From NCBI RefSeq assembly GCF_910592395.1, contig NC_088318.1:8000349-8064348 (forward strand): a stretch of 64,000 bases of DNA. Reading direction: 5' to 3'. This DNA comes from Lineus longissimus. Taxonomy: Eukaryota; Nemertea; Pilidiophora; Heteronemertea; Lineidae. The notes beneath the pieces are model-generated. The model did not search any database, was not told where the DNA came from, and worked only from the letters and a program-made list of their open reading frames with translations. Made by a program: the position numbers and the translations under genes. This document shows, piece after piece, positions 20,975-30,330 of this stretch (position 1 is the stretch's first letter; each line of letters begins with the position of its first letter).

Positions 20975-21457
20975 AGGACATTCCTCTTTCACGGACATTC
21001 CTCTTTAACGGAGTCCTGACAAAACTTTTCAAACCTATTCTACAATAAAGCGCAACCAACGGACATTGTAATAGTCAACATAGCAACACATAGTTGACAT
21101 GTGACCCTCTTTTCAAAAATCGATGACATTTAACTTTGGATTAAATTTGTGGTAACTGGTGCCAATCACTTGTCTTGTATAATGTATTAATCCTCCACTC
21201 ATGTCATGATTGACAGCTTCCTTAATCTTTATCACTATACGATCACACCCTCTTTGATATTGACCAATCATGTTAATTGTTTGTAATATTATTGTAACCT
21301 TTTGTCTTGTTTTTATGAATTATAGTTAGTCACGTTTTTGGAACCATGGCGTTCACTTCATTCCATGCATGAACTTATTCATTATCTTTCCATAGGATAA
21401 ACCCTCTCAGTTAAATCCACTATTACAGAACATTTGAAATTCCATTTAAAACACAAA
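20975..21457. other. No gene seen
   Basis: AT-rich sequence without supported coding or repeat structure. Confidence 0.3.
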
Positions 21458-21918
21458 TACTGTAAAATTTAGAAATAATTTTAATTTTACAGTTCCAAAA
21501 TATTCTGCACTATATACTGTAGAACGGAGAAATTTTGCATGCAAAATATTTTCGTGAGTAGGTTAGGCTCGTAAAATCTCTTGCTTTTAGCTTGAAATCC
21601 ATGTCATTGTTGCCATGTTTTCACAGAGGCACTGCATACAACCTGGCCCAACAAAGGTCTATGTGTATACCCCACACCATTAGTACTTGTCATATTTACA
21701 CCTAACTTAACAAACTTTTACCTCATTATTGCCCAGATTATGCTAAGTAGGGGACATTTTACACTACAGTCCCATTACACTAAGAGCTCAGAGTCAAAAT
21801 AGAGTTTAAATTTTCTTGGAAAAAAATTATTCATTCGCAAAACTATTCTGCCGCGAATATGTCCAGCGTGAGGCATTCACGAAAATTTTATGCTGCGGAT
21901 ATTTTCCATTTTACAGTA
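21458..21918. mobile_element. MITE with TACTGTAAAAT ends
   Basis: TACTGTAAAAT starts at 21458 and its complement ATTTTACAGTA ends at 21918. Internal phrases such as gaaaattttatgctgcgga and gcgaatatg are typical of a widespread small element whose ends start TACTGTAAAA. A second, internal end-like sequence (atactgtagaacggag) lies near 21516. It has no coding content. Confidence 0.6.
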
Positions 21919-22254
21919 ACAACTGTGCAGGGCAACTGAACACGTTTGAGTGATCAGTCTGTGACTTGCGGCTTGCTCGAGGCGGGGGTACGCTAACTGA
22001 TCGGCAAAGCCGTGGTGCTACATCAAAGATGAGAACCAGACAAGATCGACAATAATGTCATATTTCTTTAGCTCTAAAATCGTTATTGTTCAGTCAATTT
22101 GAAAATTTAAAAGAGGCATTTGTGATAGAGATATATTTACTGGCGAACTGTCTCGTTGCCAAAAGCAACGCTGCACAATTTTCATCTTTTATTTCTTTAG
22201 TGGGGAGGAAAAAATTCCAAGATACACAAACTGAACGGCTAATCCCTCATAATC
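21919..22254. other. No gene seen
   Basis: No supported coding region, splice pair or repeat. Confidence 0.3.
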
Positions 22255-22467
22255 CCTGTATGCTTACTAGGAACCTGCCATGAACATATTATCGAAAAAA
22301 GGTCACTTATAAGAGAGATGGCACACTTTTGGGTATTTATAGCTCTAGTGGTTAAGAATTGTGCCAGTGTTTTTGAAACAGGATACAGACGATGACGACC
22401 ATGGAAGACCAAGGACGACGACAACAGACACTACGGTGTTGTATAGACTCCCCTACGGGAAGCCAAA
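22255..22467 (+). repeat. Family 1, 3' fragment
   Basis: It carries atcgaaaaaaggtcacttat, tttttgaaacaggatacaga, a GACGACG stretch and the ending tagactcccctacgggaagc. About one unit is present. Confidence 0.65.
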
Positions 22468-24230
22468 TTGGACTCACAAAACAGGGTTCTTCCTTTGTCT
22501 GTGGTTATCGACTGACGGTTGTAACTAGATATGAGCTGATATAGTTTTTTTACTTGTAGAAGCCGTGTTATCTCAGCCGTACTAGCCTGGGATTTATAAT
22601 TGAGGCAGGAAGTTTTGACTTATGTATAACTTATGATGGGGAAAATCCGTCCCATATTTAATGATGTATTTGGCATAAATTATAAGCATACAGTTTTTAT
22701 AAAGTTTTGCTATAAGTTGCCGATCTTAAAGTCTCTATTTTCACCCTGGAAAACCTATATGAAAATTATGCTCAGCTCTCAAACTCTGGTACCAACGTTG
22801 TCATTCAGAATACCTCAGTCTAACAAAGCTGTACTACGTGTTTTATGTGAAGGTAAGAGGTGCGATGCTGAGTAAGTATTGACAAAAATAGTCAAGATTG
22901 GACAAATGGAGAGGTTTCTCTTTGTGGATTTAAAGTCGAGATCGATCTTCAAAGGTTTAAAGGCTTTTTGCCGGGAGATAACAAAATGAAATGGTCCTCA
23001 GATGCGATGAAAATGCATGCAAGGGTTTCAATTTTCCAAAAATTTCCTTGGGAACCCCCCTGACATCGTTTTTCTTTTTCCAGCAGCACACAAGTGGTGA
23101 ATCTGCAAATCAAATCATACTGATTTTCCATAAGAAACAGTTTCCACTACATTTACAACGAATCGGAAGAAAATCTTAGAAACAAACATGATTTTTTGAA
23201 CTTTCATCTGAATGACATTGAAAATTAGGTAAAACCAAAAACCTGTGTGACAAATGATGTTTTCACAGTAGATACACTTGCCAAGCCACTGGCTGAGACA
23301 TTGCATATCGGGTCCATTAACCACTATTTGGTTTAATTCTCACCATCCTACTGTGTTCCCAACTCGGGTGCGAGCCCAATATCTGAACACCAAACCATGG
23401 GGATAGAGCCGTTTTATGGATAGTTGACCCTCCCTATTAACGATATCTTTTCCAATAATTCTATCCTAGGCCTATGAATGGTTATTGGACATTCACAAAA
23501 CATTGCACCTTGCATGACGTGGGAACAAGCTTACTGAATGGCACTAATGTGGTTGTCCTGGCAGCATAAGTCATTTTAAACCAATTGTATAATAATTCTA
23601 GATGATTTTTTATCCTATCCATTACATTTCGAAAATAGCGGACCACCCCCTAGGGGGACTATAGGCAGGAGCAGAGGGGCTAATTTGGCCATCTTCAGGT
23701 GACTAAGATACACAGTAAGGGCCCTGGGTCATGTCAGAATCAGCACTAAATGTATTCCTCGTACAAGCGTGAATCATTTCGGCGTACTATGAGATGTGAG
23801 AGACAACTATTGGCGATTTCATGTAACTTTATCTTGCCTGCCTAGCTGCTGCCTATATTGTCCCTTTAAGAAGGGGATATTTTTATCAAATTGCCTTGAT
23901 GACCGATGGGATAAGTCTTTCAGTTTGTGTATCTTGGGAATATGTCCTTCCACTACAGAAATAAAAGGGAAAACATTATGATGTGATATTTTGGGGATGA
24001 CACAGTTCGCAAACAAGTGTTCGCAAACAAATCTCTACAACAAATAGCTCTTTAAAATTTGTAATTAACAAAAAAATAATCATTTAGGAACTATTCAGTA
24101 AGGCCGTTTTTTAAACTCGCCTGTTGTACGCCCTTTGATTAAAGCCTATTTGGTTATTAATTGAGTGTACCAAAATCATGCCCATCACCTTCTGTTTTGG
24201 GGAGGAAGCAAGATCCATCAAGAGACCTAC
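22468..24230. other. No gene recognised; Family 1 traces
   Basis: A degenerate Family 1 left end (aaaatgaaatggtcctcag) lies at about 22983-23002 and its central phrase near 23215. No exon could be joined in phase to the TRPC4AP exons on the right, although later exons of that gene would be expected on this side. Confidence 0.35.
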
Positions 24231-24286
24231 CGTTTATTTTCTTGATTTCATTCAATTCAGATTTTGTCAGCAGTAGGTGCTTGAAT
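24231..24286 (-). CDS. TRPC4AP: TRPC4AP-like gene, internal exon 2 of 2 seen
   Basis: A 56-bp exon on the minus strand, bounded by acceptor tttgttttcag and donor AACG|GTAGGT. It enters with two bases from the previous exon (GA + A = Glu) and reads FKHLLLTKSELNEIKKIN. Together with the exon at 25034-25092 it matches, from memory, the segment of TRPC4AP (TRUSS, DUF3689 family) in which LKIQFLRL is followed by a DH-x-E-x-K-x-LLL...ELNE run. TRPC4AP is a TNF-receptor and TRPC-channel associated protein and a substrate receptor for a CUL4-type ubiquitin ligase. Only this small part of the roughly 800-residue protein is visible here. Confidence 0.72.
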
Positions 24287-25033
24287 CTGAAAACAAATGG
24301 GAATCTATTTTTATGAACACTTTTTGTAGCACTTTCTTGCAAAAAAAGTCCTTCGTGTCTCTCTGGGTATGCTGTTGAGCCAAGGAGCCAATACACAGGT
24401 AAACATTTTGCTACAACATGAACTCAGCTTGACTCATCGAGTAGAAACAATGCTAAAGTTAAGTGGCGTCACAGAGCAATTTCCTACTTTTTCCGAACTG
24501 CTTATCAAACTGGTGTCAGTGTGCAACCAAGTCTATTCCACAATAACTACTTAAAACAGTGAAATCTTCCCCGATAGGCTGTGAGAACGGTTGTTACTGC
24601 ATTATTTCAGTGCATTCCCTTTACTTTCAATACGTCCATCTCGTGATAACTCTAACATTACACTTCTGGGTGCTGCAGGAGACAAGCACTGAAAGCCCTC
24701 GTTGGTAGTGGAAGACCAGCAGTTAGATAGTAGTTATCGCTAGGGCGATTCCAGATATGCTGACTTGACACAAATGTACTGTGAGTGTTGTATAATAATG
24801 AAGCAAGGTTGGCAAGATCACTTCAGGCCATCATTCAATAACTTTGTGTCAAGCAATTTGATTAGCCACCTGTTGATGAATGTGCGTCTCACAGATTTCG
24901 GCAGTGAAAGGAGGAGACCTTAGGATCGCTGTTCACCACCGCAAGTCAGCATGACTCTGTGACAGAACACGAGTACATTTTTCATTTTGTTAAGCTCAGT
25001 TATTAAATTGACAGTGCACGTGTGATCACTTAC

Positions 25034-25092
25034 TCTGAATGGTCACAGAAGGCATGAACTAGACGTAGGAACTGGATCTTCAGCGCTACTTC
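25034..25092 (-). CDS. TRPC4AP: TRPC4AP-like gene, internal exon 1 of 2 seen
   Basis: A 59-bp exon on the minus strand, between acceptor gttattctttcag and donor CAGA|GTAAGT. It enters in phase 0, reads EVALKIQFLRLVHAFCDHS and leaves two bases (GA), which the next exon at 24286 completes as Glu. The 747-bp intron between them has consensus sites at both ends. The sequence lines up with the LKIQFLRL-x-x-x-F-x-DH segment of TRPC4AP. Exons upstream and downstream were not found, so the gene may be spread by insertions, lie outside the window, or be a remnant. Confidence 0.75.
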
Positions 25093-25430
25093 CTGAAAGA
25101 ATAACAAAAACAAAGCACTTGTTAAAAATATATCTCAGATAACTAGGTGGCTGTCTCATTATCCATGAGGCCGCACAACACAGCATAGACGGTCTGCACT
25201 CCAGGAGACATCAATACATTGATTTGCATGAAAATGTAGCACTGCGTCAATAACGTATGGCACAACACAAAGTAACAACAGGCCAGAATGACAAAACGTG
25301 CGGATTATTAGTGAAATTCATAACGATGAAGATTAGGTCAAATTGAAAACCAGGGTGATTTATAATAGAGACTTATTGGATACTTCAACCATTTAGTCAC
25401 TCTAACTACAGCCAATAGCTTTAAAATGGC
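25093..25430. other. No gene; Family 1 trace
   Basis: A degenerate Family 1 phrase (gaagattaggtcaaattg) lies near 25329-25346. Nothing else is recognised. Confidence 0.3.
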
Positions 25431-25570
25431 AAAATATGATTTCAAAGAGGGCCGTTTGCCAAATAAAAAAATTAACAAATGAAAAATGAAAAAATAAAAA
25501 GATAAACAAATGAAATGTATTAAACAAATGAGAAAAATGAAAAAATAAAAAGATAAAAAAATAGCCTTGA
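25431..25570. repeat. A-rich imperfect tandem repeat
   Basis: Two copies of a 50-55 bp A-rich phrase (aaatgaaaaaataaaaagat) at 25466-25505 and 25522-25560. Confidence 0.6.
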
Positions 25571-26750
25571 GGTGGGATCAAACCACCTGGTAGTATCAAT
25601 CAAAACTATTCAAATTTTATATCGAAACCTACTTGCACTGCCTGAGCCTTTTGGGAGGACCAACGCAGTGAGTTGAATGTCTTCCTTGAGAGGTGACAAT
25701 GAAACCGGGATGGATCCAGACGGCGAGACCAATAATAACCGGGTCAGTACGCAAGGCTCAGAAGGGAAGCAGTCATGAAGCGCTTCCCTGCCTGCGTCAA
25801 GGTTCCCGGTCAAGTTGATGGCGATGTCGAGACCTAGGCGGGCTGTGACCCCCTTAGGACGGTGCTGTATCCCTGAGAGCCGAATCCAACCAGTTAGAGG
25901 TTCGAATCAGGGCCGGGGACCGACTGGAATAACCAGTCCAGGACCGCTTCCGGTACCTGCTCGGCGGCATCTCCGAAAAGATCAAAGGGAACCCGACCGA
26001 GAGCGGGGTTGACCGGGCTGAGGACCAAGCTTAAAACCACCGGCCGTTCAGCCTGACGCGTCGTGGACTGGTCCTGGAGATTTTTATTTTCCAGGAGGTC
26101 CATCAGGAGCTGGAGCATCTCCCTCTGACAAGATGTAAGGTAAAAGGCGGAATGCTGAAGCTGAGGGTCTTAAATGGCCTGCATCAGGCAGGCATGGGAG
26201 GGAAGGCCGACGGGTCTGAGCGAAAGCCCCGTCCGTAAACCCTGAATGGCCAGACAGGACAATGCACTGGAGAAACGGTGGGCCTCACCGCACCGAAAGC
26301 GGGGGGAGACAGGGGACACGAGAGTCCCTCACCCGCGAATAGTGCTCTAAAACTGAGCCCCTGCAGAACACCTACCAACAGGGACGGAGAGATGAACCTC
26401 TGCCCTGCACGACCAGGGGAAGCCATCAACAATGTTGTAGTCCCCAAAAAGGGACAAGGAGTCGGGCGTGCTGCCCGCCATTAGGCACACGGCTGGTTGT
26501 GCCTTGGGCTAACCGCGGACGAAGAAGAGTAGCCGGATGTACCAGTCACAACCAAGGACGACAAAAGACGCAACCGTGCCGCACACCCCGGAGGGGGAGG
26601 GGAGCACACCTGAATATACAGGTGGCTCAACAACGCGGGTGGAGCTGCTCACTCACCTAGAAAGGTCAGGGGCGCATAATGATGCCCAACGGCAGGGAGT
26701 TGGAGGAGCTGGTCGATAAGAGCCTGCTCTGACAGTAAGATAAAAAGTGT
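25571..26750 (-). other. GC-rich stretch with minus-strand open frames, unidentified
   Basis: About 1.1 kb is clearly richer in G+C than its surroundings. The minus strand has open frames: one from 26118 (after acceptor-like cttgtcag) beginning MLQLLMDLLENKNLQDQ and ending VPGPDSNL at 25894; another from about 25905 to 25610 with LGLDIAINLTGNLDAGRE. They look protein-like but I recognise no family. A remnant of a retroelement gag (for example DIRS-type) or part of a host gene are both possible. A tRNA B-box-like ggttcgaatc lies near 25903 without a tRNA around it. Confidence 0.35.
26657..26728 (-). other. Candidate internal exon, unidentified
   Basis: A 72-bp minus-strand segment sits between a good acceptor (ttttatcttactgtcag) and a good donor (CTAG|GTGAGT). 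Entered with one base outstanding it reads QALIDQLLQLPAVGHHYAP then LTFL, leaving one base. I could not match it to TRPC4AP or join it to a neighbouring exon. Confidence 0.35.
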
Positions 26751-27471
26751 ACCATCATGGCTTTTGAGTGTACAGAAAGCTGGGATTGCATATTTATTGC
26801 AAGGATTGTCAGAATAATAGAAAGTAGAAGGGTAGCAGCTTGATAATGTATATATACAAATTTATTAATCGTTAGTAAGCAAAAGACATTGTAAAACAAC
26901 ACGATATGCATCAGCATTGAATTCGCAGTGCATGGACATTAATAGCAGACTACACATTAATTCGCCAAAAATATTTTCTTTAGATGGCGCTGTAGTAAAC
27001 AACTACGCAGTGAGCTGGTAAGTGCATGCGAACTATCATTTGTAATCGGAACAAACCCGTGTTGGTTTGGTTGGCCAAAAGGGTTTTATTGAAAATGATT
27101 AATTGGGCTGGGAAGTGAGGAAGTAACAATAACAATACACAAAAACAGATTTTTGAAAATAGTATCGTTTTGATGATAAAATCGTATTCAAAGCCTCCAC
27201 TAACATGGTTGTATTGTACAAGGTAAGATCATGGACTTTTATCGCACAAAATACGCAAAATTGTACAGGGTAGGCAGGTCTACATATGATTTTAGGAGTA
27301 CAATTGAGTCATAAAACACAGAGTATGTCACCAATTATCAATCACTACAAGAAACTAGACATAACGCGATTCGTGTGAATCGCAATGTATGCCCCGCTGA
27401 GTGGGCATATTTTTAATGTTGGGTAGGTTGAAGGAAATGAATTTATGTACTTATACTGGTAGTAATCTGCT
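26751..27471. other. No gene seen
   Basis: AT-rich sequence with no supported exon or repeat. Confidence 0.3.
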
Positions 27472-27960
27472 TACTGTATTTATGCGCATTTTAGCGCACT
27501 GCACGCGCTAATTGAGGGTGCAGTTAAATTCAAATATAAGCGCAGTATAAGCGCAGTGCGCTAATAATTGAACAAAAATGTTCTTGATGTGCGTGTTGAT
27601 TGGTGGCAGGAGAGGGGTCATTCCACCTGGAATGAACAGCAGTTGTGTGTTTTGCTGCTTAAAAGTGTCTTTCTCTTCATCTTTCATGTGGCAGTGCGCG
27701 GTATTCAGAGTTAACATGCTAGAGTACTAGCGGGGTTAAACATGGAAGCATGCAGCACGGGACTGTGACAGTTTGTTCATGCATTCTTCCAGCATGTTAT
27801 TAGAAGTCATGCAGCCTCCCTTCGATGCAGTGACGATGACGTCTCCGAAAAATATCAGCACATGCGTTTATAATCGGGCAAAGTGAAGGCTGAAAATATA
27901 CCCTTAAACAAGTGATTTTTGTTTATAAGCGCATGTGCTAAAATGCGCATAAATACGGTA
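27472..27960. mobile_element. MITE with TACYGTATTTATGCGCA ends
   Basis: TACTGTATTTATGCGCATTT starts at 27472. The complement of aaatgcgcataaatacggta ends at 27960, so the inverted ends match over about 25 bp with few differences. A tagcgcac/gcgctaa phrase recurs inside. It is about 490 bp, with no coding content. Confidence 0.65.
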
Positions 27961-27999
27961 TGTAGTGTGACAAGTTTTCATCAACCAGTCATGAAATAC

Positions 28000-28460
28000 T
28001 GATGATGGGCATCGTAAGTTGGGTTTGGAGAGTACCTTTGGAGACAGTGGTCATGGTGAAAACCGTGTCCTTGTTGCAGTAATCAGCCATGAAAGGACTG
28101 ATTATGAGCACTGTAACTGGTGTTCTGAGAGCAGCTCTGGAGGTGGTTACAGTGGAAAGAAGTGTCCTTGGTGGAGTAATCAGTCTTAATGCGGTGATTC
28201 GCATCGTAATCCGTGTTCGGAGAGCAGCTGTGGATCAAGGCAGTCGTCACAGTGGAAACGGTTTGCTTGTTACAGCTCTTGGGCATTCGTACGCCATTGC
28301 TTTATATGGAAGAAGCCGAATTTGTGGGTTGGTGTGTTGGGCTGAGGTGGGAGTTGAGGAACATCAATTGGATGGGCATCGTAGCTGGTGTTCTGGTAGC
28401 AGCTGTGGAGGCAGTGGTCGAAGTGGAGGAGTTGCTTCCAAGGGATGCCGAGTGGCCACT
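28000..28460 (-). repeat. ~96-bp tandem repeat with protein-like phase
   Basis: Related units around gcatcgtaagttgg, gcactgtaactgg, gcatcgtaatccg and gcatcgtagctgg (28009, about 28109, 28202, 28374). On the minus strand each unit encodes a variant of S-x-NT-x-YDAH followed by Cys/His-rich residues, with frame breaks. It lies directly downstream of the endonuclease fragment on the same strand. Confidence 0.55.
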
Positions 28461-28463
28461 CTA

Positions 28464-28694
28464 TTACTGATTGAACGTATAGTAGACTGGGTTGTGGTAG
28501 CTGTAGTATGTTCTGCACACTCCTGCATGTATTTCATCAGGATGCGACTTGATATAGATGTGATCTAACAGTGTGCAGTTGAGTGTTGTAGGTTCCTTGA
28601 TGAGTTGTTGAAATGAATGGAGGGGGTGTTCCGGCACTTGAAGATGTTCTTTGAGTAGGTTGTAGTTGAAATCTCCGCCAATCACAGTATGCAA
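28464..28694 (-). pseudogene. APE-type endonuclease fragment, Helentron/LINE-like
   Basis: The frame reads VIGGDFNYNLLKEH, then FQQLIKEPTTLNCTLLDHIY and finally TYYSYHNPVYYTF. GDFN, the EPTT...LLDHIY block and the closing (S)DH position are hallmarks of apurinic-type endonucleases from LINEs and from the C-terminus of Helentron (Helitron2) proteins. The short spacing and YYS-x-H-x-x-VYYTF ending look most like the Helentron version to me. The catalytic SDH is SYH, with Asp replaced by Tyr. The N-terminal half is missing. Confidence 0.6.
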
Positions 28695-29735
28695 TGGAGA
28701 TGGAATGATTCTCGGGTTAAACTGTTATAGGGCGGAATGCAAAAATCAAGTTTGTGGCCTGACGGCCATCTTGGATTTTGGGTCGGGCCCAAAATCAATA
28801 GGGCACCTCCCCTTCACTAGAACATCACACCACAGAAGTTTCAGGTTTATCACTCATTTGGTTCTCAAGTTATGGGGCAGAATGCGAAAAACAAAGATGG
28901 CCGCCTAGCGGCCATGATGGATTTTAGTTCGGGCCCAGAATCGATAGGGCACCTCCCCTACACTAGAGCATCACACCACAGAAGTTTCAGGTTTATCACT
29001 GACTCAGTTCTATAGTTAGGCGGCGGAATGCAAAAAACCAATATGGTGGCCTTGCGGCCATCTTGGATTTGGGCTTTGGCCCGAAATCAATAGGGAACCT
29101 TCGAGACCCTAGGCCTTCACACCATAAAAATTTCAAGTCTACCTGACAAGCGGTTCCTGAGTTATAGAGCGGAATAAAGTGCAATGGAGATGGAATGGTT
29201 CTCGGGTTAAACTGTTATAGGGCGGAATGCAAAAATCAAGTTTGTGGCCTAGCGGCCATCTTGGATTTTGGGTCGGGCACCTCCCCTTCACTAGAACATC
29301 ACACCACAGAAGTTTCAGGTTTATCACTCCCTCGGTTCTCAAGTTATGAGGCAGAATGCGAAAACAAAGATGGCCGCCTAGAAGCCATGATGTATTTTAG
29401 TTTGGGCCCAGAATCGATAGGGCACCTCCCCTACACTAGAGCATCACACCACAGAAGTTTCAGGTTTATCACTCACTCAGTTCTATAGTTAGGCGGCGGA
29501 ATGTAAAAAACCAACATGGTGGCCTGGCGGCCATCTTGGATTTGGGCTTTGGCCCAAAATCAATAGGGAACCTTCGAGACCCTAGGCCTTCACACCATAA
29601 AAATTTCAAGTCTACCGGACAAGCGGTTCCTGAGTTATAGAGCGGAATAGAGTGCCGACGCGGACGCGGACGCGCACTCGGAAACCAGCCATGAACATAA
29701 TGCCCCAATCTCAACTTCGTTGAGCGGGGGCATAA
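28690..29735 (+). repeat. Family 5: ~145-bp tandem units in a ~490-bp higher-order repeat
   Basis: Units start around ggcggaatgc and contain ggccatcttggattttg, cacctcccc and cacaccacagaagtttcagg, with alternating ggccgcctagcggccat palindromes. A larger block beginning gcaatggagatggaatg is repeated at about 28692 and 29182, giving a ~490-bp period. The right edge has a gacgcggacgcggacgcg run and a stem-loop (gccccaatctcaac, loop, gttgagcggggc) at about 29702-29735. Confidence 0.7.
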
Positions 29736-30330
29736 TAAGGAAACACGGTCACACTGCATAGTGATCAAGTTGTTGATATTACATGCCTGCTCATGACAAA
29801 TTTTGGATAAAAACATATATTTAATATGGATTGGTCGGATATTTTTGACATATCTCTCATGATTCATGGCCATGTAAAACATACAATTGCTGGAATTTAC
29901 ATGCGATATTCATATAATCAAAGATGCGCACTGATTTTAGATACTTTCTGTGGGTCCATCCCTTACAACTTGCAGAAAAACAGGCAGTTTTTTCTGAATA
30001 ACTGATATATATTTCTTTTTTCTTTTCTCCGAAACCTAACACAATTTTGTAAATATACTTACAGGGCTACACTCACAACTTGTACTATGTCCACGTAATC
30101 GAAGTCTATCACTACTTCTATGACTGAAAGAAAAAGCATTTGGCACACATTAACCCTATTGCTCCTGATTGTCAATATGACATTCCATATAGACATGTTG
30201 ATTGCTGCGAAGATGAATAAAAGAACTTGAGCGGTAACATCATCTTTTTGATCAACATATTTGTATTTTCGAGACAAGCTTTGGACCCTAGCGGGTCTTC
30301 ATCGCTAAGGTCAAAAGCTTGTCTCTAAAA
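29736..30330. other. No gene; 17-bp-arm hairpin
   Basis: No coding region. At about 30273-30327 gagacaagctttggacc pairs with ggtcaaaagcttgtctc around a loop that itself holds tagcg...cgcta. This looks like the end of another repeat, directly abutting Family 2 copy C. Confidence 0.5.

Noticed and set aside
24157-24396. 79-codon minus-strand frame read as a PH-like domain
   Set aside because: Only the part at 24231-24286 is bounded by splice sites and fits TRPC4AP; the rest is intron read through.
25895-25915. tRNA-like B box (ggttcgaatc)
   Set aside because: No A box, acceptor stem or cloverleaf can be formed around it.
26657-26728. Exon-like segment as part of TRPC4AP
   Set aside because: Its translation does not match the part of TRPC4AP expected upstream, and its phase does not meet the exon at 25092 directly.
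28089-28568. 159-codon plus-strand frame
   Set aside because: It is opposite the minus-strand endonuclease fragment and its repeats, with a composition typical of an antisense shadow.
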